Shown one piece after another: positions 11,158 through 19,532 of a stretch of DNA of 64,000 bases (position 1 is its first letter; every line of letters begins with the position of its first letter). The translations under genes were made by a program, and so were the position numbers. Source of the stretch: Asaia krungthepensis NRIC 0535. GTDB lineage: Bacteria; Pseudomonadota; Alphaproteobacteria; Acetobacterales; Acetobacteraceae. The notes beneath the pieces were generated by a model. It was given only the letters and a program-made list of their open reading frames with translations, was not told where the DNA came from and ran no database searches. The DNA is taken from assembly GCF_025995175.1 (NCBI RefSeq), contig NZ_BAPV01000004.1, positions 310,001 to 374,000 of the forward strand, given 5' to 3'.

Positions 11158-11775
11158 TCAGGAGCCCTTCAGAAGCCTCAGAACTACCTGACGCAATTCC
11201 TTCTCGATCTCCCCACCCAGCGGGCCCGTCACGAGTTGCGGCGCAAGCTTCAGGACGTGAAGCATCACAACGCCTCGTGCTGGTGCCGTTTCAGATTTGT
11301 CGGGTGTTACGCGCTCGAGAATACGCACCACGCGCTGCAGAAACTGGCTACGCCATTGCGCTGTGTAATGCTCGGCATCGGGGCGCGATGCCATAAGCAT
11401 GGTCGTCACATCGCGCTCTTCACGTTTTTCCAGCCAGGCGTTCATCAGGCGTTCGGCGGCGTCGTCGAGAGCCCCGGGCCCGAGTTCCTCATACAGGCGA
11501 TCGAGCAGATCGAGACGATCCTCGATGAACCGCTCCAGCAGCGTGATGGCAATACTCTCTCTTGTCGGGAAGAAACGATAGAGCGACCCTATGGCCGTCC
11601 CCGAGCGCGCGGCGATTTCCGTCATGGTCGCACCCTCGACACCTTTCTCGGCAAAGAGAGAGGACGCCGCATCAAGAATCAGGGCCACGCGCTCCCGGCC
11701 ACGCTGCCTCTTCGGGGCGATGGTATTTGACTTATGCGAGGATTTCCTCGCATAACTGGGCAGTGACGTTTCCAT
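11158..11775 (-). CDS. TetR-family transcriptional regulator
   Basis: A 205-residue repressor. The helix-turn-helix is ATMTEIAARSGTAIGSLYRFFPTRESI (about residues 49-75), preceded by the first helix VALILDAASSLFAEKGVEG. The C-terminal ligand domain is not recognisable. Only 17 bases separate its ATG from the ATG of the divergent hydrolase gene, and a perfect 24-bp palindrome lies inside its first 15 codons. Either the operator overlaps the coding start, or translation really begins at an internal codon such as the GTG at residue 31. It probably represses the divergent hydrolase gene and itself. Confidence 0.9.
   Translation of the reverse strand: METSLPSYARKSSHKSNTIAPKRQRGRERVALILDAASSLFAEKGVEGATMTEIAARSGTAIGSLYRFFPTRESIAITLLERFIEDRLDLLDRLYEELGPGALDDAAERLMNAWLEKREERDVTTMLMASRPDAEHYTAQWRSQFLQRVVRILERVTPDKSETAPARGVVMLHVLKLAPQLVTGPLGGEIEKELRQVVLRLLKGS
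11732..11755. promoter_or_regulatory. Perfect 24-bp palindrome, probable TetR operator
   Basis: Arms TTATGCGAGGA and TCCTCGCATAA are exact reverse complements separated by two bases. The site lies 38-61 bases upstream of the hydrolase ATG, where its promoter should be, and within the N-terminal codons of the tetR frame. Confidence 0.75.
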
Positions 11776-11792
11776 CGATGAAAGGCTCTCCC

Positions 11793-12359
11793 ATGCTCAC
11801 TCTCGATCCCAAAACGACGGCGCTCGTCCTGATCGATCTCCAGAGCGGCATATTGTCCCTGCCTGTAACGCCTCATTCAAGTCAGGAAGTGCTCGCCAAG
11901 GGCAGGAAACTTGCGCAAACCGCTCGCGCCGCAGGAGTCTGCGTTGCGCTCGTTCATGTCGGCTTCGCGCCCGATTTCGCGGATGCCCCACCCCATAATG
12001 TCGATTCCCCCCTCTCCACCGCCACTGCGCTGCCTTCCGATTGGAGCGATCTGGCGCCCGGCTTGCAGCAGGAGGGCGATCTCGTGATCCTCAAGCGCCA
12101 ATGGGGCGCCTTCACGGGAACGGATCTCGACCTGCAACTGCGTCGCCGCGGTGTCAGGACCATCGTTCTGGCCGGTATCGCCACGAATTTCGGCGTTGAG
12201 TCGACGCTGCGCCATGCCTGGGAGCTTGGCTATGATGTGGTGGTCCCTGAAGATGCCTGCACCTCGCTCAACAAGGAGATGCATGAGATGACGATCACCC
12301 ATGTATTCCCCCGACTGTGCCGCGTGACGACCACGCAGGATATCGGGTTCTCGGCTTGA
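11793..12359 (+). CDS. Isochorismatase-like cysteine hydrolase (YecD-type)
   Basis: A 188-residue protein of the isochorismatase-like fold. It has the conserved Asp in ALVLIDLQSGIL and the Lys in VILKRQWGAF. The usual catalytic-Cys motif appears as AGIATNFGVESTLRHA, with Gly where most cysteine hydrolases have Cys. E. coli YecD shows a similar replacement, so the chemistry is uncertain. The start follows AAAGG; an upstream ATG (11778) is possible. It is divergent from the TetR gene, with its promoter at the palindrome. The AbrB-like membrane protein follows 38 bases later, perhaps in the same transcript. Confidence 0.85.
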   Translation: MLTLDPKTTALVLIDLQSGILSLPVTPHSSQEVLAKGRKLAQTARAAGVCVALVHVGFAPDFADAPPHNVDSPLSTATALPSDWSDLAPGLQQEGDLVILKRQWGAFTGTDLDLQLRRRGVRTIVLAGIATNFGVESTLRHAWELGYDVVVPEDACTSLNKEMHEMTITHVFPRLCRVTTTQDIGFSA

Positions 12360-12397
12360 GCTGAGGAGGGATCGACGCTGGTGGAAAGGCAGGGGCC

Positions 12398-13480
12398 ATG
12401 AAGAATGCGATACGTATCCTCGTCATTCTCACGCTGCTCTCGGCCGTGCTCGCCGAAGGACTGCTTGTTGCCGGTCTGCCTGCGGCCCTGCTGATCGGCC
12501 CGATGATTGCGGCCATCATCGTTGCGGTCTCGGGAGGCAGCATACCGCTCGACAGGCGCCTGCCACCCCTTGCCCAGTCGATCATCGGCCAGTTGATGGC
12601 CCATTCCCTGACACTTCGCGTCCTGCGCGAGGTAGTCAGCCATTGGGCCATTTTTCTCGGAGGGGTGTTTTCGGTCATTCTGATCAGCTTCTCTCTGGGC
12701 TGGGTCCTCGCCCGGCTGCGCGTCATGCCCGGCAGCGTCGCGCTCTGGGGCTCGTCCCCCGGTGCCGCAACCGCCATGACGCTCCTCTGCGAGTCCTATG
12801 GTGCCGATCAGCGCCTCGTGGCGTTCATGGTCTATCTGCGCGTCTTTCTTGTCACGATCGCCACCTCGATCGTCTCGCATATCGTGGTGTCCTCGCATGG
12901 GGCGCATCCACTTTTCCCTACCGACCTACATCTGCCGATCTGGCCGTGTTTCATCATCGTGGCGCTCACAGCAGTCATTACCCCCTTCCTGCGTCTGGGT
13001 GCCGCGCCGCTTCTGGTCAGTCTGGCGCTGGGGGTGCTGTGCCAGAGCTTTCTGGGGCTCCGCTATACCTTGCCCGAATGGATGCTGGCCCCGAGCTATG
13101 TGATCATCGGCTGGATGATCGGCCGACGCTTCACCCGTGACGTACTGGGCCACGTCTGGCGCGCCCTGCCAGCCGTCACGCTCTCGACATGCGTGCTCAT
13201 TGCAGGATGCGCGCTCCTGTCCTGGCCGCTGGCGCGGATCGCTCATGTGGATCTGCTGAGCGCCTATCTGGCCACCAGCCCCGGCGGCGCGGACTCGATC
13301 GCCATCATCGCCGCCTCGACACCCATCGATGTGCCTTTTGTCATGGCCATGCAGATCGCGCGCTTCATGGTGCTGATCGCAGTGGCCCCAATGATCGCCA
13401 CATCGCTCATGCGCTTCCTGCCGGGTGAGAGAGCGGAGGTCTCTAGTCAGGCGGGGCGGAACACTGATACTGAACAGTGA
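12398..13480 (+). CDS. AbrB-family inner-membrane protein
   Basis: A 360-residue polytopic membrane protein with about 10-11 hydrophobic segments arranged as two similar halves. The first half contains LWGSSPGAATAMTLLCESYGAD and the second LATSPGGADSIAIIAAS; SPGG/SPGA-type repeats are typical of the family named AbrB (also mislabelled ammonia monooxygenase). Despite the name it is not a DNA-binding protein; it is presumably a transporter of unknown substrate. It follows the hydrolase gene by 38 bases, which may link it to TetR control. Confidence 0.88.
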   Translation: MKNAIRILVILTLLSAVLAEGLLVAGLPAALLIGPMIAAIIVAVSGGSIPLDRRLPPLAQSIIGQLMAHSLTLRVLREVVSHWAIFLGGVFSVILISFSLGWVLARLRVMPGSVALWGSSPGAATAMTLLCESYGADQRLVAFMVYLRVFLVTIATSIVSHIVVSSHGAHPLFPTDLHLPIWPCFIIVALTAVITPFLRLGAAPLLVSLALGVLCQSFLGLRYTLPEWMLAPSYVIIGWMIGRRFTRDVLGHVWRALPAVTLSTCVLIAGCALLSWPLARIAHVDLLSAYLATSPGGADSIAIIAASTPIDVPFVMAMQIARFMVLIAVAPMIATSLMRFLPGERAEVSSQAGRNTDTEQ

Positions 13481-13508
13481 GGCCCCTGTCAGCGAAAGTC
13501 CGGACCTC

Positions 13509-13901
13509 ATGCGTTTTACCGTCGATCGCCTCGACCATATCGTTCTCACGGTTCGTGACCGCGCCCTTTCCGCCAACTGGTATCAGCGCGTTCTGGGGAT
13601 GGAAATCGAGGAATATGGCCGCAACAACCGCGTCTCGCTTTCTTTTGGCGGCCAGAAGATCAATCTGCGCCCGCTGGACTCAGAAGGCTGGACCACAGCC
13701 GGGAAAGCGGCTCCGGGGGTAAGCGATCTGTGCTTCACCACGGCAATCGATTCGGAAAATATCATACGCCATCTGGAAAAATGCGGCGTGGCCATCATCG
13801 AGGGACCGGTGAACCGTATCGGAGCGCTCGGGCCGATCACTTCGGTCTATATTCATGACCCGGATCAGAACCTCATCGAGATCGCCTCTTATCAGGGCTG
13901 A
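13509..13901 (+). CDS. VOC (glyoxalase-fold) family protein
   Basis: A 130-residue single-domain VOC protein. It has the metal-ligand His in VDRLDHIVLTVRD, the NWYQRVLGMEIEEYG helix, VSLSFGGQKINLR and the C-terminal Glu in DPDQNLIEIASY. This is the layout of the small glyoxalase/bleomycin-resistance-like proteins sometimes called VOC virulence proteins; substrate unknown. The start MRFTVDRLDHI fits the family. An upstream GTG at 13425 would overlap the preceding gene by 56 bases and adds an unconserved extension. Confidence 0.88.
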   Translation: MRFTVDRLDHIVLTVRDRALSANWYQRVLGMEIEEYGRNNRVSLSFGGQKINLRPLDSEGWTTAGKAAPGVSDLCFTTAIDSENIIRHLEKCGVAIIEGPVNRIGALGPITSVYIHDPDQNLIEIASYQG

Positions 13902-14235
13902 ACGCCCCGGCGCTGGAAGATCGAGTCAGGATCAGACACTCCCCGAAGCGCGTTTTCGCGTGCGCCAGGTCCTCCAACCGATTGCGTGCGGATCGGCCCG
14001 ATCCGGTCAGGGTCATACAAGATGATAACCGTCTGGCGGTTCTGATCGGACCGCGTCTAGCGTGCGGCCTGCTTCCTCAATCGCCTCAAGGTATGTTTCC
14101 TCGAAGTCTGCAAGCAGCCCTCCCGGGTGACAGCTTGGCTCTCTCGGAAGGGCTATGAGGACGCGCGCAATCCCTCGGCATCACGAGAGCGGACAAGCCG
14201 GCCTCCGGGAAATCCCGCTCACGCGCGCCTCGAAG
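13902..14235. other. Gap without a recognisable gene
   Basis: No credible coding region or known RNA. Short inverted repeats occur, for example CGGATCG-GCC-CGATCCG near 13990, followed by AACCG-TCTGG-CGGTT. A small RNA cannot be excluded, but nothing specific supports one. Confidence 0.4.
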
Positions 14236-14460
14236 TTACCAGTTTTTACTGATCAGCCAGAACTCTTCTGACGTCAGCGTCACAAGACCGCCCCCGGGCA
14301 GGGTCGTTTCTGCAGCGGCGCTGGCGAGCGCTTCAATACGCTCGACCATGATAGTCTTGCGCTGATGAGTCTCGGACTGCTCCTTGACCTGCCCCAACGC
14401 GGTCAGAGCAGATTTTGAAGCTTTGGCAACGCGGAGTGCGTCGAGAGCAGCGTAGGACAT
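14236..14460 (-). CDS. Small hypothetical protein
   Basis: A 74-residue Ala-rich protein starting MSYAALDALRVAKASKSAL and ending TSEEFWLISKNW. The start follows GGAG at eight bases; the longer upstream frame runs into the AT-rich region and is unlikely. It is predicted mostly helical, with no membrane segment or signal. I do not recognise the family. It is divergent from the Hint-domain gene and shares the AT-rich spacer with it. Confidence 0.65.
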   Translation of the reverse strand: MSYAALDALRVAKASKSALTALGQVKEQSETHQRKTIMVERIEALASAAAETTLPGGGLVTLTSEEFWLISKNW

Positions 14461-14816
14461 GCAAGTTTCTCCGATGTTTCGCTGCCTCCTTCTAAAGCAG
14501 TTGCCGGAGATTTGCATTCTCTGACGTCGATAGAGAAACTTCCGACTCTTCATAAAAAAACAAGGCAATATTATATAATAATAGTTTCATAACAAAAAAT
14601 GTTATAGAAAATTTACCATATAAATTTATAAAACAACAATATTTACGTTTGACAAACATATACAAAATTTATCTATGCTTCTCCCATATGTCGCATTACC
14701 GATAATATATCGCGTTATTCGATATATGTTGCGGATTTTCCTTTTTTCTTCTGTCTATTTTGTTTCTTTATTAAAAACATAACGACAGCTGCCACACATA
14801 TTCCGGATGGATATTC
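14461..14816. promoter_or_regulatory. AT-rich divergent control region upstream of the Hint-domain gene
   Basis: A 356-base spacer whose central 250 bases are strikingly A+T rich compared with the rest of the window. It contains a TTGACA (14649-14654) followed at about 17 bases by a weak TCTATG, a possible sigma-70 promoter facing the Hint gene. It also holds an inverted repeat ATATATCG-N7-CGATATAT at 14705-14727, an operator candidate. The likely ribosome site GGATGG is just before 14817. Such a tract may also bind nucleoid proteins (H-NS/MucR-like). Confidence 0.5.
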
Positions 14817-16850
14817 ATGACCACAAAAATCAGCGGGGTTTGGTCCGCAGTGAGTATGAACGGTGCAACCGTTTTTCAGAGCAACAACACCAGTCTGCTT
14901 CCTCCTGTGGAATTGGCCGTCGGGACCACGGTCTACATCAAGAATGGCGCCGTGGTTTCCGGATTGAACAGCTACGCGGTCAACATCTATGTCTCGAGTG
15001 GCGGCATGCTCGCGGACAGCACAATCATTGACGGTGGTCTCACGACTTATGCGGGCGGCGCAACAAGTGGGAATTTTCTCAATTCCATTCCCACCAATAT
15101 TTACTCTGGCGGTACATCGCTGAACGATACCTGGTACAACAGCGGATACGGTGAGGACGGAATCAATATTCTTTCCGGGGCTACCGTCGGCGACATTACC
15201 TGCGGCAATGGGGCTGTCATCAATATCCAGAAGGGCGTGACCATTCAGGGGGACGTCACTGTAAGCTCGGGAGGCAACCTGACCACCTATGCCGGTTTCG
15301 GCCGCGAGGTCATCATCCCCGATGTACCGGCCCCCTCGACGGGTACCAGACTTCAAGGTGTCTGGTCGGCTGTGAAGATGGGGAATGCTACAGTCTATCT
15401 CAGCAATAATACCATAGTTCGCGCACCCGTAGCGCTGGCCAACGGTGCGACAATCTATGTGCAGAGCGGCGCTGTCGCGTCCAATCTCTCGGGATATGCG
15501 GTCAATATCTACGTATCAAACGGGGGAACACTCACCCATTCCTACATTCGTGACGGCGGCTTCACGGTCTATAATGGAGGAACCTCGAGCGAGAACCTGT
15601 TTGATTCCATCCCGACCAACATCTATCCGGGTGGCCATTCCATCAACGACACCTGGTACAACACGATCTATGGTCAGGATCCTGCCCTGATTCACAGTGG
15701 CGCCATTGTCGATAATCCGCAGATCGGCTCCGGTGGAGCCATGTCAGGTGCATGGGGAGCCATCATCAACACACCTGCCGTCGCAAACGGGGGCGTTCTC
15801 TGGGCCAATCACACGACAGTAACGGCGTGCTTCCTGAGGGGGACGCTGATTCAGACAGAACATGGCGAGGTTCCGGTCGACAAGCTTCAGCCGGGCGACC
15901 CGATCGCCTGTGTCACACCTGACGGAATTGTCTATCGTCCGGCCCGATCAATCGAGCGCGAGCAGAACATGCTGCAGCCGCATCTTCCGGTCGATCAGTC
16001 GGGTTATCCCGTGCGGATTTGCGCAGGCGCGTTGAGCGATAACACGCCGCATACAGATCTGCTCGTGACGGCTGAGCACTGCCTCCTTCTGGAAGGCAAA
16101 TTCGTGCCGGTCCGCATGCTCGTCAATGACCGCACGATCACCTACGATACGACACGTCCCGTTTACGATTACTACCATATCGAGCTCGAAGAGCATGCGA
16201 TCATCATCGCCAATGGCGTCGAGACCGAGAGTTTTCTCGACACAGGTGAGGCGATGCGCTTCGCAACTCTACGCCAAGCCCCAGCCGGGAAGACCTGGAA
16301 GACAGATGGTGCGGCGCCTCTCGAAACCGGACGGGAGGCCATCGAGCCACTTTATCGCAAAATCGCCGAGCGCGCTTCCGAACTGTTTGGTGTGCATCTG
16401 GCAGGCTTGCGCCAGATCTCGCATGATTCCCGTCTGACATTGGCTACGGACAAGGGCGATTTGCTCAAGCCTTTGCGCTGGAACGGGCAGATTTGCGTGT
16501 TCCGTCTGCCGCCCGGAGTCGCGTCAGTGCGGATCATCTCCCGTACCGGACGCCCCTGCGACAGCATCGGTCCGTTTGTAGACGATCGACGCCGACTTGG
16601 GGTCAAGATCGCTGAGATCATGCATTATTCGCCCAGAGCTTCCGTCTCTCTCACCAGCCATTTACAGAACCCGGTCATGGAAGGATGGCACGAGATCGAG
16701 GGAGGGCCGAGCCGCTGGACCGACGGCATGGGGCACTTGTCGCTCGATACCAACGCCAGCCTCGAAACCTCGCTTCTGTCCTTGAAAATCGAGGAAACGC
16801 CAGGATACGTCGAAGCGATAGCTGATCCTGACTGCGCTATGGCGGGATAA
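14817..16850 (+). CDS. Hint-domain surface-type protein with two AIDA-like repeats
   Basis: A 677-residue protein. Residues 4-330 are two homologous repeats, each starting with (I/L)(S/Q)GVWSAV and containing YAVNIYVSxGG, then xDGGxTxYxGG and SIPTNIYxGG, a glycine-rich pattern like AIDA/Ag43 beta-helix repeats. At Cys338 a Hint (hedgehog/intein) domain begins: CFLRGTLIQTEHGEVPVDKLQPGD, later LLVTAEHCLLLEGKFVPVRML and YYHIELEEHAII. A further C-terminal domain of about 190 residues holds GPFVDDRRRLGV. No Sec signal is seen. The paralogue at the right edge shares all three parts. The Hint domain may autoprocess the protein, as in hedgehog-like and bacterial Hint proteins, but this is not shown. 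Export through the type I system at 45.7-49.4 kb is possible. Confidence 0.88.
   Translation: MTTKISGVWSAVSMNGATVFQSNNTSLLPPVELAVGTTVYIKNGAVVSGLNSYAVNIYVSSGGMLADSTIIDGGLTTYAGGATSGNFLNSIPTNIYSGGTSLNDTWYNSGYGEDGINILSGATVGDITCGNGAVINIQKGVTIQGDVTVSSGGNLTTYAGFGREVIIPDVPAPSTGTRLQGVWSAVKMGNATVYLSNNTIVRAPVALANGATIYVQSGAVASNLSGYAVNIYVSNGGTLTHSYIRDGGFTVYNGGTSSENLFDSIPTNIYPGGHSINDTWYNTIYGQDPALIHSGAIVDNPQIGSGGAMSGAWGAIINTPAVANGGVLWANHTTVTACFLRGTLIQTEHGEVPVDKLQPGDPIACVTPDGIVYRPARSIEREQNMLQPHLPVDQSGYPVRICAGALSDNTPHTDLLVTAEHCLLLEGKFVPVRMLVNDRTITYDTTRPVYDYYHIELEEHAIIIANGVETESFLDTGEAMRFATLRQAPAGKTWKTDGAAPLETGREAIEPLYRKIAERASELFGVHLAGLRQISHDSRLTLATDKGDLLKPLRWNGQICVFRLPPGVASVRIISRTGRPCDSIGPFVDDRRRLGVKIAEIMHYSPRASVSLTSHLQNPVMEGWHEIEGGPSRWTDGMGHLSLDTNASLETSLLSLKIEETPGYVEAIADPDCAMAG
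14826..15830 (+). repeat. Tandem protein-level repeat within the Hint gene
   Basis: Two diverged coding repeats, 14826-15347 and 15348 to about 15830. Both encode GVWSAV, TxVxxxNGAxVxxL, YAVNIYVS, SIPTNIY and DTWYN in the same order. The right-edge paralogue has the same unit, so the repeat predates the gene duplication. Confidence 0.75.
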
Positions 16851-16862
16851 GATTGCCCCACC

Positions 16863-16892
16863 CCGGGATGGCGGCCAGTGCGGCCATCCCGG
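16863..16892. terminator. Hairpin between convergent Hint gene and yceI
   Basis: A 10-bp stem (CCGGGATGGC and GCCATCCCGG) with a 10-base loop in the 62-base convergent gap. No T tract on either strand, so it may act with Rho or as an mRNA 3' protector. Confidence 0.45.
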
Positions 16893-16912
16893 AGGCGATT
16901 GTCGTTACGAGT

Positions 16913-17530
16913 TCAGGAGGCTTTTTCGAAAGCGCCGGCGATGTGCAGCGTTACCTGGTCGCCCACCAGCGGCACATAACGCGAAACGCCGAACGCGCTG
17001 CGTGAAATTACCGCGCTGCCTTCGAACCCGACCGTTTCCTTCTTGTCGAGCGGGTTAACGCCGCTCCCGATCAGACGTGCCTTGAAGGTGACGGGCTTGG
17101 TCACGCCATGAAGGGTCAAATCGCCCGTGATCGTCGCCATGCTGCTTCCGGCGCGCGTGACGCGTGTCGAGACGAAATGGGCCGTGGGGAATTTCTCGGC
17201 GTCGAACCAGTCTGCGGATTTCAGCTCGCCATCGAGCTTGCCCACAGTAGTCTGAACCGAGGCGATGGGCAGGGTGACATCCAGCTTCGTCGCGTCGATA
17301 TGCGCCGGATCGAGGGTCAACGTGCCTGAGGCCTGCGAGAAAAAGCCTGAAAAATTGGTGAAGCCCATATGCAGGAGCGTGAACTCGACCTGGGTATGAT
17401 AGGGCTCGATGCTGTAACTGCCCGCCTGAACCGCCTTGGGGTCAGGCGTGCCGCCCTTCTGCGCGTGAGCGTGCGGGACAGAGACGAGAGCCGCGAAAAG
17501 GGCGGCGCTGGCGAGAATGGTCTTGTTCAT
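16913..17530 (-). CDS. YceI-family periplasmic protein
   Basis: A 205-residue protein with a Sec signal peptide (LASAALFAALVSVPHAHA) and a lipocalin-like YceI domain. The domain includes YSIEPYHTQVEFTLLHMGFTNFSG, DVTLPIASVQTT, DWFDAEKFPTAHFVS and ITGDLTLHGVTKPV. YceI proteins bind long isoprenoid chains; some sit beside cytochrome b561 genes, but none is seen here. An AAGGAG site supports the ATG. It lies 29 bases downstream of azoR on the same strand, so the two are probably co-transcribed and respond to the same LysR regulator. Confidence 0.92.
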   Translation of the reverse strand: MNKTILASAALFAALVSVPHAHAQKGGTPDPKAVQAGSYSIEPYHTQVEFTLLHMGFTNFSGFFSQASGTLTLDPAHIDATKLDVTLPIASVQTTVGKLDGELKSADWFDAEKFPTAHFVSTRVTRAGSSMATITGDLTLHGVTKPVTFKARLIGSGVNPLDKKETVGFEGSAVISRSAFGVSRYVPLVGDQVTLHIAGAFEKAS

Positions 17531-17559
17531 GGAAAAGAGCTCCTTCGTTTCGAACTGGG

Positions 17560-18171
17560 TCAGAGTGTCAACGCAGCAATATCGGCCTTGGCCGCACTCA
17601 TGGCCGCATCACGGGCCTCTGCGCCTCGGCTCAGTCCCTCAGCGCGGATCCAGGTTATGTCGCGCAGTCCGATGAAGCTAAATACAGCCGTCATGTAGGG
17701 CTCCTGATGGTCCATCGGCGCTGCCGGAGTGCCCGGCGTATAATTGCCGCCGCGGGTCGAGATCAGAACCGCCTTCTTGCCCCCGGGCACCAGCCCCTCG
17801 GGACCGTTCTCACCATAGCGGAAGGTCTTGCCCGCTACCGCGATACGGTCGATCCAGTTCTTGAGCTGAACAGGAACGGTAAAATTGTACATCGGCGCGC
17901 CGATCACCACGATATCGGCGGCGAGAAGTTCCTCCACATGGGCGTTGCCTCGCGCAAGATCGGCCTGGATTGCCTCATCGGTCACCTCCGCGCCGAAACG
18001 CGCGGCCACATGACCGGCCGAAAGATCCGGGATCGGATGAGCGGCCAGATCGTGATAGGTGATCTCGGCTTCGGGATGGGCTGCCTTGAGATGGGCGATG
18101 GTCTCGGCCGTCAGGGCACGGCTGGCAGAATTGTCACCGAGAATGCTGGAATCGATATGAAGGATTTTCAT
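17560..18171 (-). CDS. azoR: FMN-dependent NADH-azoreductase
   Basis: A 203-residue flavodoxin-fold quinone/azo reductase. It has the N-terminal phosphate-binding loop MKILHIDSSILGDNSASR, the FMN-contacting APMYNFTVPVQLKNWIDRI, and the ISTRGGNYTPG segment. Length matches AzoR (AcpD). It reduces quinones in two-electron steps and is usually induced by electrophile or thiol stress. It is the first gene of a probable azoR-yceI operon, and a LysR regulator is divergent. Confidence 0.94.
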   Translation of the reverse strand: MKILHIDSSILGDNSASRALTAETIAHLKAAHPEAEITYHDLAAHPIPDLSAGHVAARFGAEVTDEAIQADLARGNAHVEELLAADIVVIGAPMYNFTVPVQLKNWIDRIAVAGKTFRYGENGPEGLVPGGKKAVLISTRGGNYTPGTPAAPMDHQEPYMTAVFSFIGLRDITWIRAEGLSRGAEARDAAMSAAKADIAALTL

Positions 18172-18281
18172 GACGGGCGCTCTCTGTTTAAGGGCCTAAT
18201 AGGGGAGCAGGAAAACCGCGTGATAGGGCGTCAACCTGCTGTTCCCGCATACCGTCCCATACGTTAACCCATCTCGACACT

Positions 18282-18306
18282 CGATATCTTCCGATGGATA
18301 GTATCG
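18282..18306. promoter_or_regulatory. Possible LysR binding site
   Basis: CGATA-N15-TATCG contains a nested TATC-N8-GATA in the azoR/lysR divergent spacer, 25 bases before the lysR start. LysR sites are usually interrupted palindromes, but the match is short. Confidence 0.3.
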
Positions 18307-18330
18307 CTCTGGACTATGGATGGGGGGATC

Positions 18331-19323
18331 ATGCTGGACCGGATTTCGCTCGATCAGCTCCGTGTTTTCATCGCGGCAGCCGATGATGGCAGCTTTTCTG
18401 CAGCAGCCAGGCGCTTTCGACGCTCCCAGCCTGCGATCAGCGAAATGATCGCGACACTGGAATCCCAGATGGGCGTGGCCCTGTTCGACCGTATGGGGCG
18501 CTATCCCCAATTGACAAAGGCGGGCCAGACCCTGCTTGCCGATGCGCGCGGCATCGTCATGGGCGTCGATCACATGAAGGCGCGTGCCTATGGCATGGCA
18601 TCGGGCATCGAGCCCGAGCTTTCCGTGGTGGTGGATGTCTTCTTTCCCATGGACCGAATGACCCGCGTGGCGCGCGGATTTCGCGAGACCTTTCCCCAGA
18701 CGCCGCTGCGTCTCTATGTCGAGGCGCTGGGCGGGGTCTTTCAGCCTATTCTCGAGTCACGCGCCCAGATCGGCATTGCAGGCCCCCTGCCCGATCTGCC
18801 CGATGCCCTTTCCTCGGAGGCGCTGGGTGACATCCGATTCATGATGGTGGCCTCGGCGGAGCATCCCCTTGCCCGTCATGACGGCCCGATCCCCAAGGAA
18901 GAACTGGCGCGCCACGTGCAACTGGTCCTGACCGACCGGACCGATCTTTCCGCGGGGCGCGAGCGCGGTATCTTCTCACCCGCCACATGGCGTCTGGCCG
19001 ACCTGTATGCGAAGCATCATTTTCTTCTTGGCGGGCTTGGCTGGGGCGGCATGCCGGTGCACAGCATCAGCGCCGATCTCGAAGCGGGTCGTCTGGTGGA
19101 ACTGCAAATGGATGGGTTCACGCCCGGCGGTTCGGCCATGCCCATGACGGTGGTCTACCCTACGGCAGAGCCCCCCGGCCCGGCAGGACGCTGGCTGATC
19201 GATCACCTCAAGCTCTGCCCGGGGCGACATGGCATGACCGGACCCGATACGGGCCATGCGCCTCCGGAGCCGCAAGTCGCTCAGACAATGTGCCGGTCCA
19301 GACAACCGGCCCTGTCACAGTAG
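18331..19323 (+). CDS. LysR-family transcriptional regulator
   Basis: About 330 residues. The helix-turn-helix is in LDQLRVFIAAADDGSFSAAARRFRRSQPAISEMIATLE, followed by VALFDRMGRYPQLTKAG. The effector domain follows; the final 35 residues (after HLKLCPGRHG) are an unusual polar tail. The start at 18331 follows a purine-rich GGGGGG only a few bases away; 18316 is the alternative. It is divergent from azoR-yceI, which it probably activates in response to a quinone or similar inducer (inference from arrangement). Confidence 0.9.
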   Translation: MLDRISLDQLRVFIAAADDGSFSAAARRFRRSQPAISEMIATLESQMGVALFDRMGRYPQLTKAGQTLLADARGIVMGVDHMKARAYGMASGIEPELSVVVDVFFPMDRMTRVARGFRETFPQTPLRLYVEALGGVFQPILESRAQIGIAGPLPDLPDALSSEALGDIRFMMVASAEHPLARHDGPIPKEELARHVQLVLTDRTDLSAGRERGIFSPATWRLADLYAKHHFLLGGLGWGGMPVHSISADLEAGRLVELQMDGFTPGGSAMPMTVVYPTAEPPGPAGRWLIDHLKLCPGRHGMTGPDTGHAPPEPQVAQTMCRSRQPALSQ

Positions 19324-19532
19324 CGCCCGGGCGTATTGAGCCGATGTAACGCGTATCGCGCCGGGCCAGAACGAGGACAAAACTCCGAGGCGCGAATACG
19401 GAAGGCATACGGGCATACGCCGCTGCCTGCACAGGTTCCTGCCGCAGCAGCACAGCCCGATGACGGCCCCATAGCAAAACGCCTGATTTAGTCTGGCATT
19501 GACGGGCGGTTCTGGCCTAAACCGGGCCGCCC

